The position numbers and the translations under genes were made by a program. The notes under the pieces were generated by a model. It was not told where the DNA came from and made no database searches. It saw only the letters and a list, made by a program, of their open reading frames with translations. Positions 8,616 to 17,720 of a DNA stretch of 64,000 nt are shown here, in pieces. Where the stretch lies: the NCBI GenBank assembly GCA_964498065.1, contig CAZCFZ010000015.1, forward strand, positions 11,326 to 75,325, written 5' to 3'. Every line of letters begins with the position of its first letter. Position 1 is the first letter of the stretch. This stretch comes from FEN-1297 sp964498065 (GTDB lineage: Bacteria > Bacteroidota > Ignavibacteria > Ignavibacteriales > Ignavibacteriaceae).

Positions 8616-9932
8616 TTGGATTATAAAGTAAACGAGTTATCGTTAACAGAAAAAGAAGTTGAGGTCACTTTTACTTATGATGAAGTAAAATCAGATATCG
8701 AAACTGAAGTTCGTAAACAAACAAAAAATATTCAAATATCAGGTTTCAGAAAAGGAAAAGTTCCGCTATCACTTTTAAAGAAAATGTACGGGGATACGTT
8801 GGAGTATGAAGCATCTGAAAAAGTTGCAAATAATCAATTCTGGGAAATTGCTAAGGAAAAACATTTACATCCAATAGGTAAGCCTTCTTTAACCGAAATA
8901 AAATTTAATCCCGGGGAAAATCTTTTCTTTAAAGTTAAATATGAGGTTATACCGGAACTTGAAGTGAAGGATTATACCGGATTAGATATAGAAATACCGA
9001 ATTACGAAGTAACAGATGCCGATGTTGAATCGGAAATAAAATATATACTTAGAGCAAACAGTGCTATGGAAAACGGTGAAGTTATAGACAGCGATAAGTA
9101 TATAATGGAAGCAGAAGTAACACGTTTGGATGATGAAGGAAAGCCTTTCCCCGACACAAAGCCGGAAACTCTTAAAATAGACCTGACAAATGAACGTGTA
9201 AACCAGGAAGTAATTGATAATTCCAAAGGTAAAAAAGTCGGGGATACGTTTAATTTTTCCTTTTCGGAAGAGAAAACAAATAAAAATGAAAAAGGTGAAG
9301 ATGAAAAGATAACGGAAAAGTTTAATTATAAGGCCGTTATAAAAGACATAAAAAAAATTGTAATACCTGAATTAAATGAAGAGCTGATTAAAAAAGTTAC
9401 CAAGGACAAAGTAAATAACGAAGATGAATTAAGAACCGAAATAAGAAAAGATATTCAAGAATATTACGATAAAAGAAACGAGGAATTAATTCAGGACAAG
9501 TTAATTAGTTCTATTGTTACAAATAATGAATTCACCCCTCCGACAACAATTGTTTCCAGCGTGTTGGAAGATTTGGTGAAGAATGAAATTGAAGCTGCTA
9601 AGAAGCAAGGTTATAAAAATATAGACAGAAATGAAACAGCAAATAAGTTAAGGAAAAATGCCGAATATAATGTTAAGTGGTTTTTAATAAAGGATGCTAT
9701 TCAAAAGAAAGAAAATATTTCAATTACGGATGAAGAGCTAAGCGACTTGGCAGCGAAAGAAGCGGAAAAAACCGGCATTGCCGTTGATAAGCTTATAAAT
9801 TACTACAAGTCTTCAAACTACGGTGAAAAAATAATTGATAAAAAATTGTTAGATTTCCTGAAAGAAAAGAATAACATAAATAAAGTAGATCCAAATAAAC
9901 TTTTACAAAAAGGAACTGAGGAAACCAAATGA
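8616..9932 (+). CDS. tig: Trigger factor, ribosome-bound chaperone
   Basis: Trigger factor binds the ribosome exit tunnel and folds nascent chains. The N-terminal domain carries the ribosome-docking signature GFRKGKVP, and the first 150 residues follow the family closely. A middle acidic/Lys-rich segment replaces a clear FKBP-type PPIase domain, and a long helical C-terminal domain follows, giving 438 residues. The longest frame begins inside the tRNA gene, which cannot be right. The first sensible start is TTG at 8616 with GAGG at 8607-8610, five bases upstream; it puts the conserved LDYKVNELS at the N-terminus. The stop overlaps the clpP start as ATGA, so the two are translationally coupled. 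Confidence 0.92.
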   Translation: MDYKVNELSLTEKEVEVTFTYDEVKSDIETEVRKQTKNIQISGFRKGKVPLSLLKKMYGDTLEYEASEKVANNQFWEIAKEKHLHPIGKPSLTEIKFNPGENLFFKVKYEVIPELEVKDYTGLDIEIPNYEVTDADVESEIKYILRANSAMENGEVIDSDKYIMEAEVTRLDDEGKPFPDTKPETLKIDLTNERVNQEVIDNSKGKKVGDTFNFSFSEEKTNKNEKGEDEKITEKFNYKAVIKDIKKIVIPELNEELIKKVTKDKVNNEDELRTEIRKDIQEYYDKRNEELIQDKLISSIVTNNEFTPPTTIVSSVLEDLVKNEIEAAKKQGYKNIDRNETANKLRKNAEYNVKWFLIKDAIQKKENISITDEELSDLAAKEAEKTGIAVDKLINYYKSSNYGEKIIDKKLLDFLKEKNNINKVDPNKLLQKGTEETK

Positions 9933-10555
9933 CAAATAATTTTGAAATATATAATCAGTTAGTACCCTATGTCATCGAACAGACAGGCAGAGGGGAAAGA
10001 GGGATGGATATTTATTCCCGTTTATTAAGAGAAAGGATAATATTTATCGGAACTCCGATTGATGATCATATAGCCAGTTTAACTATTGCACAATTAATTT
10101 TCCTTGAAGCAGAAGATTCGGAAAAAGATATTAATCTTTATATAAATTCACCCGGCGGCAGTGTATCTGCGGGATTGGCTATTTACGACACAATGAAATA
10201 TATAAAACCCGATGTTGCTACAATTTGTGTAGGAATGGCAGCAAGCATGGGCGCAATACTTCTTGCAGGTGGTGCGGAAGGTAAACGCACTTCTTTGCCG
10301 AACTCACGTATTATGATTCATCAACCTTGGGTTGGCGGATTACAGGGACAGACTTCGGACATTGAAATTCATGCAAAAGAAATGATTAAAACACGCGATA
10401 TCCTATACCAAATATTAGCAAATCACACAGGAAAGTCTTTTGAGCAAATAAAGAAGGATTGCGACAGAGATAATTTTATGTCGGCTGAAGAAGCAAAAGA
10501 TTATCATCTCGTCGATAATATCCTTGAAAAAAGAATTCCTTCCAATAAAAAATAA
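9929..10555 (+). CDS. clpP: ATP-dependent Clp protease proteolytic subunit
   Basis: ClpP is a 208-residue serine peptidase forming tetradecameric chambers that degrade proteins fed by ClpX or ClpA/C. The catalytic triad is visible: Ser106 in GMAASMGA, His131 in IMIHQPWVGG, and Asp about residue 180 in CDRDNFMSAEEA. The oligomer/active-site region INSPGGSV is intact. The start overlaps the tig stop by four bases. The common tig-clpP-clpX order is broken: a terminator follows at once and no clpX is present in the window. Confidence 0.97.
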   Translation: MTNNFEIYNQLVPYVIEQTGRGERGMDIYSRLLRERIIFIGTPIDDHIASLTIAQLIFLEAEDSEKDINLYINSPGGSVSAGLAIYDTMKYIKPDVATICVGMAASMGAILLAGGAEGKRTSLPNSRIMIHQPWVGGLQGQTSDIEIHAKEMIKTRDILYQILANHTGKSFEQIKKDCDRDNFMSAEEAKDYHLVDNILEKRIPSNKK

Positions 10556-10565
10556 TTATTCTCAT

Positions 10566-10594
10566 TGGGGTTGATGTTTAATCAGCCCCATTTT
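10566..10594 (+). terminator. Rho-independent terminator after clpP
   Basis: A ten-base stem TGGGGTTGAT/ATCAGCCCCA (one G-T wobble) encloses the loop GTTTA and is followed by TTTT and further T-rich sequence. It starts ten bases after the clpP stop codon and should end the tRNA-tig-clpP transcript. Confidence 0.88.
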
Positions 10595-10813
10595 AAATTT
10601 TCATCTAATCAAATTAGCTTAAAATTTTTTACCAGTTTATTCAGTATGATTTTTAATACTTGATAAATTTTATTTGATAAATAACACAATACTATTCTAA
10701 ATAATTCGTTTACTTATTTATATAAATAAATACTTGAATTAGTTAAAATTTCTTCCTTGAATTACTGAACTAATATCATAATCTTTAAGTTAAATCAAAA
10801 AAGCACAAAAATT

Positions 10814-11911
10814 ATGATTGGAACAAGATTCACAGAATACGTTCCTGCACCAAACTCAGGCGGAAGTTTTGAAAATCTGCTTAAATTATTTTTGCAGCTT
10901 CTGACAATAACTTCCGGAGATGTTGCAGAAGCTTTAAATTGGCTCAGCCAAATTGATCAAAAGTACGGTTTAACAAAAAATAATTACGGCATAGGTGATT
11001 TTATCCAGGAACTTAAGGATAAAAATTATATCGAAGAAAACGAATCCGGTACTTTATACGTTTTAACTTCCAAAGGCGAACAATCGATAAGGAAACAATC
11101 TCTGGAAGAAATTTTCGGAAAATTAAAAAAATCTCCCAGAGGAAATCATCGAACCCCGCTTACCGGATCCGGGGATGAATTGACTTCGGACAGAAGGGAG
11201 TACTATTTCGGCGATACTTTGGATCAGATCGATATAACGGATTCAATTAAAAATGCACAAATAAATCACGGTATAGATGATTTTAAATTAACCGAAGATG
11301 ATCTGGAAATTGAAGAAAAAGATTTCAAGGCTATTACATCCACCGTCCTTATGATAGACATTTCCCATTCGATGATACTGTATGGTGAAGATCGAATTAC
11401 TCCGGCTAAAAAAGTTGCTATGGCGCTTTCCGAATTAATAACAACAAAATATCCAAAAGACACTTTGGATATAATTGTTTTTGGCAATGATGCATGGCCG
11501 ATTGAAATTAAGGATCTTCCATATCTTCAAGTTGGACCATACCACACAAATACCGTTGCCGGATTACAACTTGCTATTGATATTTTAAGAAGAAGGAAAA
11601 CCAGCAACAAACAAATATTTATGATTACCGACGGCAAACCTACATGTTTAAAAGAAGGAATAAAGTACTATAAAAATAGTTACGGCCTGGACAGAAAAAT
11701 CGTGAACAGGACCCTTGACCAGGCAGCAACATGCAGAAAATTAAATATTCCAATTACTACTTTTATGATTGCACGCGATCCTTACCTTCAGCAATTCGTT
11801 AGAGAATTTACCAAAACAAATAACGGAAAAGCTTTTTACAGCAGCCTTAACGGCTTGGGAGATTACATATTCGAAGATTATATAAGAAATAGACGAAGAA
11901 GAGTCAGATAA
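10814..11911 (+). CDS. VWA-domain protein, partner of the downstream AAA+ ATPase
   Basis: A 365-residue cytoplasmic protein. Residues 1-110 look like helical/winged-helix sequence, residues 110-170 are polar, and residues 176-365 form a von Willebrand A domain. The metal-ion-dependent adhesion site is intact: IDISHS (Asp182, Ser184, Ser186), a Thr in HTNTVAGLQ, and Asp in MITDGKPT. No signal peptide is seen. The AAA+ gene follows after 53 bases, and such VWA/MoxR or VWA/ChlI-type pairs act as chaperone-like metal-insertion or protein-remodelling complexes in the families studied. The target here is unknown. I can say only that the pair resembles magnesium-chelatase D/I subunits without chlorophyll genes nearby. 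Confidence 0.8.
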   Translation: MIGTRFTEYVPAPNSGGSFENLLKLFLQLLTITSGDVAEALNWLSQIDQKYGLTKNNYGIGDFIQELKDKNYIEENESGTLYVLTSKGEQSIRKQSLEEIFGKLKKSPRGNHRTPLTGSGDELTSDRREYYFGDTLDQIDITDSIKNAQINHGIDDFKLTEDDLEIEEKDFKAITSTVLMIDISHSMILYGEDRITPAKKVAMALSELITTKYPKDTLDIIVFGNDAWPIEIKDLPYLQVGPYHTNTVAGLQLAIDILRRRKTSNKQIFMITDGKPTCLKEGIKYYKNSYGLDRKIVNRTLDQAATCRKLNIPITTFMIARDPYLQQFVREFTKTNNGKAFYSSLNGLGDYIFEDYIRNRRRRVR

Positions 11912-11964
11912 ATAACTTAATTGAATTTTTGTTTCATGATTTTGGAAACGGAGCATAATATATA

Positions 11965-13482
11965 ATGGAAATAAACTCGATATCAACAATCGGTGAATTG
12001 AAAAAGAACGGATATAAACCTATATCTATTAAAAATGAATTGAGAAAGAATTTAATTAGCGCCTTAAAAAAGAAAGAAAATCCTTTTAAGGGTATACTGG
12101 GTTACGAAGATACTGTTATCCCCGACATACAAACAGCAATTCTTTCACGACATAATATTATTCTTCTCGGGCTCCGGGGTCAGGCAAAAACTAAAATTGC
12201 ACGTTTGCTTATTAACTTGCTTGATGAATATATTCCCGTAATAGAAGGATCGGAACTAAACGACGATCCTTTATCACCATTATCAAGAGTGGCCAAAGAT
12301 CTTATCTCCGAACATGGAGACGATACAAAAATTACATGGCTTCACCGATCAGAAAGATATACCGAAAAATTAGCAACACCGGATGTTTCCGTAGCCGATT
12401 TAATTGGTGATGTTGATCCGATTAAAGCCGCCGCTTTAAAACTTCCCTACTCCGATGAAAGAGTAATTCACTTTGGCCTTATTCCAAGATCTCACCGATC
12501 AATTTTTGTTATAAATGAATTGCCAGATTTACAAGCAAGGATTCAAGTTGCCCTTTTTAATATTTTACAGGAAAGCGATATTCAAATAAGAGGTTTCAAA
12601 GTCAGGCTTCCGCTTGATATCCAGTTTGTGTTTACTGCAAACCCTGAAGATTATACCAATAGAGGTTCTATCGTAACTCCGTTGAAAGACAGAATAGATA
12701 GCCAAATACTGACACATTATCCTAAAACAATTTCAGTATCTAAAGAAATAACAAGACAAGAGTCGGAACTATCTGCCGAACAATGCGACTCTATTACAAG
12801 AAGTGAATTAATGGAAAGCCTGGTAGAACAAATTTCTTTCGAAGCCAGACAAAGCGAATACATTGATTCTAAGAGCGGTGTTTCGGCTAGACTAACGATT
12901 TCTGCTTTTGAAAATTTGAACAGTACTGCTGAAAGAAGGATGATTATAAATAATGAAAGAGTTACTTCTCTGCGTATATCCGATATTTACGGAGTAATAC
13001 CTTCCATAACCGGGAAGATTGAATTAGTTTACGAAGGAGAGCAGGAAGGCCCCTCCAAAGTCGCTTATATTTTAATTAGTAAAGCAGTAAAAACTTTATT
13101 CCAAGATTACTTCCCTTCCCCGGAAAAGATTAAGAAAAACCAGGAATTAAATCCATACCTAGCAATAAGCAATTGGTTTTCTAAAGGCAATACGGTTGAT
13201 ATTCTAAATACTATTTCCGATAAGGAATACGAAAGGGTGCTTACATCAGTGCCCGGGTTAAAAGAAATAGTTAAAAAATATCATCCCCATGAAAAGGGAA
13301 AGGATCAATTACTGCTGATGGAATTTGTTCTACACGGCTTAGCCGAGTACTCAATGTTAAGCAAGTACAAACTTGAATACGGACTGCAATTTAAAGATAT
13401 GCTGAGTTCTATGTTTTCCATAAATGACAGTGAAGATGAGGATGATCAAAATATTACCGGCACAGATGATTTTTACAGGTAG
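11965..13482 (+). CDS. MoxR/ChlI-like AAA+ ATPase
   Basis: A 505-residue AAA+ protein of the magnesium-chelatase I/MoxR clade. Walker A is GLRGQAKT (69-76). The Walker B region reads IFVINELPDL (180-189), with Asn-Glu instead of the usual Asp-Glu. Sensor 1 is FVFTANPEDYTNRG and an arginine-finger segment is TPLKDRIDSQI. A helical lid and a 170-residue C-terminal extension follow. Together with the VWA protein upstream it should form an ATP-driven hexameric remodelling machine. No chlorophyll, cobalamin or methanol dehydrogenase gene is nearby, so classic chelatase or MoxR roles are not supported. The gene ends three bases before the convergent hypothetical gene. Confidence 0.82.
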   Translation: MEINSISTIGELKKNGYKPISIKNELRKNLISALKKKENPFKGILGYEDTVIPDIQTAILSRHNIILLGLRGQAKTKIARLLINLLDEYIPVIEGSELNDDPLSPLSRVAKDLISEHGDDTKITWLHRSERYTEKLATPDVSVADLIGDVDPIKAAALKLPYSDERVIHFGLIPRSHRSIFVINELPDLQARIQVALFNILQESDIQIRGFKVRLPLDIQFVFTANPEDYTNRGSIVTPLKDRIDSQILTHYPKTISVSKEITRQESELSAEQCDSITRSELMESLVEQISFEARQSEYIDSKSGVSARLTISAFENLNSTAERRMIINNERVTSLRISDIYGVIPSITGKIELVYEGEQEGPSKVAYILISKAVKTLFQDYFPSPEKIKKNQELNPYLAISNWFSKGNTVDILNTISDKEYERVLTSVPGLKEIVKKYHPHEKGKDQLLLMEFVLHGLAEYSMLSKYKLEYGLQFKDMLSSMFSINDSEDEDDQNITGTDDFYR

Positions 13483-13485
13483 GAA

Positions 13486-14532
13486 TTAATATTCTTCAGA
13501 ATTTCTTTTTTTGTTTAATTTGAGTACAACCTGCTTATCCTCTTTTCCCTCAAATAATTTATTAAGGGGAGATGAAGATTTGAAAATGGAGACTAATTGA
13601 GATGCTTTTTCTTCCGTTGATGATTGAGTCTTTGTTTTATCTTTTTTATTAGACTGACTGCTCTCCAGGAATTTTCTGAAAGAACTTTGTTCTTTATGGC
13701 TATGTTTAATTAGTTTAGGTATTAATTCCGAAGATTTAGTTGACGAAGTTTTCACCGAAGAAGGATAATCTTTACTTTTTTTTCTTTCCTCGGTTTTATA
13801 TCCGTGCTTTACATTTATCTTCATTATCTCTTTATAATCAAAATCCTGATCTTCGGAAATATCGTGATGAATAACTTTAAATTCATCTTTGGATTTAGTT
13901 TTGTTTACATGCGGACGAATAATTTCATCTTTTTTTGTTTCATGTTTTTTATCATTTAATTCGTTTTGTTTTTCGTGAAAAGTATTCTTTTTCGGCAAAG
14001 GGATATCTTCTTCAATCTTATCGCTGACTTTTACAACATCATCGAATGCAAAAATGGCATCGGCAAATACTTTGTCATTTTGAAATTTTGCTTCCGTCGC
14101 TTCAAGATCTATACTATAAATTTCTGCATAATTAGGCAGGTCGCCCTTTCTATTTAATGTTGTTAAACCGACTTGCTGAATTCTAAATCTGATATCGTAT
14201 AAATTTAATGTTTCGGCATAATCTTCCAGTTCTTTTATTGCAAATATAGGATCGAAATAAATTAACTCTGAGGCACCATTTATATTTACAAAAAATCCGT
14301 ATTTCGAAATGCGCATTCCAAAATCTTTAGCATTTGTAAGCAGTCTGTAAACAATTAAGTTTTTAGGAGCATATTCATTTATATAACTGCAAACTTCATT
14401 GTACCCGATATCTCTGGCAACTTTGGTCGGATCATCCTTAAAAATGATTTTGAAATTTTTATCTATGTTGAACTGATTTTGGGAATATATTACAACATCA
14501 TTTTTTTTAATATCTAATGTTTCTAGCAGCAT
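13486..14532 (-). CDS. Unrecognised protein with ordered N-terminus and charged, low-complexity C-terminus
   Basis: I do not recognise this 348-residue protein. Residues 1-170 look folded (mixed hydrophobic and aromatic pattern, for example NLIVYRLLTNAKDFGMRIS). Residues 175-348 are almost all Lys, Ser, Glu, Asp and Thr and are probably disordered, ending in a short cluster around QVVLKLNKKR. There is no signal peptide or membrane helix. It is convergent with the AAA+ gene, three bases apart, and has about 130 bases before the repeat element upstream. The composition suggests a scaffold or nucleic-acid/protein-binding tail, but this is inference only. Confidence 0.6.
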   Translation of the reverse strand: MLLETLDIKKNDVVIYSQNQFNIDKNFKIIFKDDPTKVARDIGYNEVCSYINEYAPKNLIVYRLLTNAKDFGMRISKYGFFVNINGASELIYFDPIFAIKELEDYAETLNLYDIRFRIQQVGLTTLNRKGDLPNYAEIYSIDLEATEAKFQNDKVFADAIFAFDDVVKVSDKIEEDIPLPKKNTFHEKQNELNDKKHETKKDEIIRPHVNKTKSKDEFKVIHHDISEDQDFDYKEIMKINVKHGYKTEERKKSKDYPSSVKTSSTKSSELIPKLIKHSHKEQSSFRKFLESSQSNKKDKTKTQSSTEEKASQLVSIFKSSSPLNKLFEGKEDKQVVLKLNKKRNSEEY

Positions 14533-14665
14533 TCAAAATATTATTTATTCACTAATAACAAATTCTATAAAAATTAATGAAATAGTTCCAATTCGAGATA
14601 ATGAGCTCAAATTATATAATCGATAAAAATATTAATTTTTCAAGCTAAATCTGATACCCGAATCT

Positions 14666-14880
14666 TTATATTAATTTAAGCAGTTGTGTGAAAAAAAATC
14701 AGTTAAAAATTAGTGAAATAATAGACACTTATGTCAGTCTGAGCGTAGTCGAAGACTTATATTCACCGTTCGACTCCGCTCACGGTGACAATTTAACGCG
14801 TTTTTGAAAATATTTTTATATCGAAAAATTCATTTAATATATATTATTATTTAATTCACACAACTGATTAATTTATATAA
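14666..14880. repeat. Nested inverted-repeat element (MITE/REP-like), about 215 bp
   Basis: The outer arms 14666-14692 and 14855-14880 are inverted copies of about 26 bases sharing the perfect core CAGTTGTGTGAA/TTCACACAACTG. Inside them a second inverted repeat, 14732-14753 with 14769-14790, begins TGTCAGTCTGAGCG and ends CTCACGGTGACA, matching at 18 of 22 positions. The GC content of the inner hairpin is far above the surrounding sequence. No coding frame is present. It ends six bases from the stop of the glycogen phosphorylase gene and may act as its terminator. No clear target-site duplication was found. Confidence 0.7.
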
Positions 14881-14885
14881 TATAA

Positions 14886-17456
14886 TTAACTTGCCCAATA
14901 TACAACATCTAATTCAAATGGATTTATCAGCAAATGATGATTTGGCAAAATCCTTATTGTAAAACCCTGATGTCCGCTTTTTTGACAAATAACACTACCG
15001 GAATAATCGAAATGACCATTCTTAGATTTTGGAGATTCAGCTTCCATAACTACGGTAGAGTTAAGCGTCGGATTATCTTCATTCTCTATAGGTCCGTAAT
15101 AAATCTGAACTTCAACATCTTCCGGTGTTAAACTTCCTAATTCAATTTGCGCTTTTACCGGGAATTCCTGACCAACTAATAAACTTTTCGAACCGCCGTT
15201 AGTGTCTACATTAATTACTTTTACATTTGTCCAATTTTCTATAATTTTTTCTTTCCAGGCTGTAAGCTGTTTTCCTTCAGTCCAATCATTTTCAAGCAAT
15301 AAAACTCTCTTTTCATAAGCTTCGCGGTAGTATTTTGCAAAATACTCTTGAACCATTCTATGAGTATTAAAAAACGGTCCCAGTTTTTTCATTGAGTTTT
15401 TAATTTTAGCAATCCACCTTCTTGGAATATTATCTTCTCCCTTGGAGTAAAACAAAGGAACGATCTGCGATTCAAGAGTAGTATATAATTGTCTTGATTC
15501 AACTTCATCCTGATAGTCAGGATCAGAATACTCCTCCCCGTTTCCAATTTTCCAACCGACTTCAGGATCAAAACCCTCATCCCACCATCCGTCGAGAACG
15601 CTGAAATTTAAACCGCCGTTTGCTATTACTTTCATACCTGATGTTCCGCTTGCTTCAAACGGGCGTCTCGGATTATTCAGCCAAATATCGCATCCTTCAA
15701 CCAAATAATGGGCAACATTCATATCATAATTTTCAACAAAAACAATCCTTCTTCTAAAACGATCTTCTTTTGCAATTTGAAAAATTTCCTGAATAAACCT
15801 TTTACCCTCTTCATCTTTCGGATGGGCTTTCCCTGCGATAATAAATTGCACAGGATGCTCTTTATTATTTACAATGTCGGCAAGTCTATCGATATCTCTA
15901 AAAATCAAAGTTGCTCTTTTATATGTTGCAAATCTTCTGGCAAACCCTATGGTCAAGGCATTGGGGTCCAGAATTTCGGCAGCAGTTGCCAGTTCTTCTT
16001 GACTTCCACCTCTGTTTTTAATTTGTCTTTTTAAGCGGCGCCTTGCAAATGCAACTAATCTCTCTCTCCTTCTTTCATGAGTTCTCCATAACTCTTCATC
16101 AGGAATTTTATCAATCCGCTCCCATAAATTTGTAGAAGCAGGATTATCAACCCATTTCTCTCCAATGTACTGCAGTAAAAGCTGTTCCATTTCATGGGAA
16201 ATGTGAGATCTTATATGAACTCCATTTGTTACAAAGCCGATAGGAATTTCATTGAAAGGTACATTTCTGAAACCCGATACCCACATTTTTTTGGAAACCT
16301 CGCCGTGAAGTTTACTTACACCGTTTATGTACCCGGCGGTGTTCATTGCCAGATGGGCCATATTAAAAACATTAGATTCGCTGTTCTTGTATATAGTACC
16401 CAACGAATAAAATTCGTTGTCGGAAATTTTCAGTTCGTTTCTATAATAAGAACCAAAGTATTTTTCTACCAAATCATTGGAAAAAACATCAATTCCGGCG
16501 GGTACCGGTGTATGTGTGGTAAATATATTTGAATGATAGCCCACTTCCTTTGCTTCATTAAAAGATAAACCTTCATTTTGAATTGCATATCGCATTCTTT
16601 CCAAAGATAAAAATGCTGAATGACCTTCATTCATATGGCAGACCATAGGCTTTATACCCAACGAATGCATCGTTCTTATTCCCCCGATCCCGAGAATAAT
16701 TTCTTGTTGAATTCTTGTTTCTACATTTCCGCCATATAGAGTTTCGGTTATTTTCCTATCATTTTCACTATTCTTAGTAACGTTGGTATCCAGTAAATAA
16801 AGCGGAATCCTTCCTATTTGGATTTTCCAAACTTGAAAAAATACTTCTCTCTCGGCAAGGTTTACCGAAAGCATTAAGGATTCCCCTTTCTTATCCTTAA
16901 CCAGTATCATCGGCAGATTATCAAAATCATTTATTTCATAACGTTCATGCTGCCATCCATCCGAATTTAAGTACTGCTGGAAATAACCTTCTTTATATAA
17001 CAATCCTAATCCAATAAGAGGAATACCTAAATCACTTGATGCTTTAAGATGATCACCGGCTAATACGCCCAAACCGCCGGAATAAGTTTGCAGGCATTCA
17101 GTTAAACCAAACTCGGCTGAAAAATAAACAATATTAAAGGAGTCTCCATAATCATAATTCTTCTTAAACCATGTTTTTTCAGTCAGATAACTTTGAAGCT
17201 TGTTATAAACTCTGTCCAGATGCGCTATAAATCCATCATCATGAGAAACTTCCATTAATCTTTCCTGGCTAATTCTACCAAGCATCATAACAGGATTATG
17301 GCTTGTATCCTCCCACAGTTCCATGTGCAATCTTCTGAATAATTCCCGTGAGTCCGGGTTCCATGACCAATGAAGGTTATAAGCAACTTCTCTTAATTTT
17401 TCCAGATTTTCAGGTAAAGACGGAACTACATTATATGTCCCTAGGAATTTAAACAT
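14886..17456 (-). CDS. glgP: Alpha-glucan (glycogen/maltodextrin) phosphorylase
   Basis: This enzyme cleaves terminal alpha-1,4-glucose from glycogen or maltodextrin with phosphate, releasing glucose-1-phosphate. The 856-residue form with the N-terminal domain beginning LPENLEKLREVAYNLHWSW belongs to the alpha-glucan phosphorylase branch rather than the classic muscle-type branch. The PLP lysine lies in ASGTSGMKVIANGG near residue 609; NEGHSAF and NNPRRPFEASG are further family landmarks. A frame four bases longer would begin at GTG (17462), but AGGAG at 17462-17466 overlaps that GTG and is ideally spaced for the ATG at 17456-17454. It stands alone; no other glycogen genes are next to it. Confidence 0.94.
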   Translation of the reverse strand: MFKFLGTYNVVPSLPENLEKLREVAYNLHWSWNPDSRELFRRLHMELWEDTSHNPVMMLGRISQERLMEVSHDDGFIAHLDRVYNKLQSYLTEKTWFKKNYDYGDSFNIVYFSAEFGLTECLQTYSGGLGVLAGDHLKASSDLGIPLIGLGLLYKEGYFQQYLNSDGWQHERYEINDFDNLPMILVKDKKGESLMLSVNLAEREVFFQVWKIQIGRIPLYLLDTNVTKNSENDRKITETLYGGNVETRIQQEIILGIGGIRTMHSLGIKPMVCHMNEGHSAFLSLERMRYAIQNEGLSFNEAKEVGYHSNIFTTHTPVPAGIDVFSNDLVEKYFGSYYRNELKISDNEFYSLGTIYKNSESNVFNMAHLAMNTAGYINGVSKLHGEVSKKMWVSGFRNVPFNEIPIGFVTNGVHIRSHISHEMEQLLLQYIGEKWVDNPASTNLWERIDKIPDEELWRTHERRRERLVAFARRRLKRQIKNRGGSQEELATAAEILDPNALTIGFARRFATYKRATLIFRDIDRLADIVNNKEHPVQFIIAGKAHPKDEEGKRFIQEIFQIAKEDRFRRRIVFVENYDMNVAHYLVEGCDIWLNNPRRPFEASGTSGMKVIANGGLNFSVLDGWWDEGFDPEVGWKIGNGEEYSDPDYQDEVESRQLYTTLESQIVPLFYSKGEDNIPRRWIAKIKNSMKKLGPFFNTHRMVQEYFAKYYREAYEKRVLLLENDWTEGKQLTAWKEKIIENWTNVKVINVDTNGGSKSLLVGQEFPVKAQIELGSLTPEDVEVQIYYGPIENEDNPTLNSTVVMEAESPKSKNGHFDYSGSVICQKSGHQGFTIRILPNHHLLINPFELDVVYWAS

Positions 17457-17720
17457 GAACACTCCTGATATTGTAAAATAATCTAATTTTTAAATTTCAA
17501 CTTAATAATATAAACAAAGAAAAATATATGATGAAATGATTTTGTCTTAATATTTATGTCCCGGTTTGATATTTATTTAACTAAAATTTTTTAACTTACG
17601 GAGCAAATAATAATTGTTAAATATTTCAAAACTTGATTTAACTTTATGTAAATAAACATATTGCTAAATATAAATCAAAATGATTTTATAAGTTTAAAAA
17701 TTAAAAAACATGAGGAAATT

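Noticed and set aside
15708..16532. Two plus-strand frames of 108 and 112 codons inside glgP
   Set aside because: They lie opposite the phosphorylase catalytic domain and show no family motifs.
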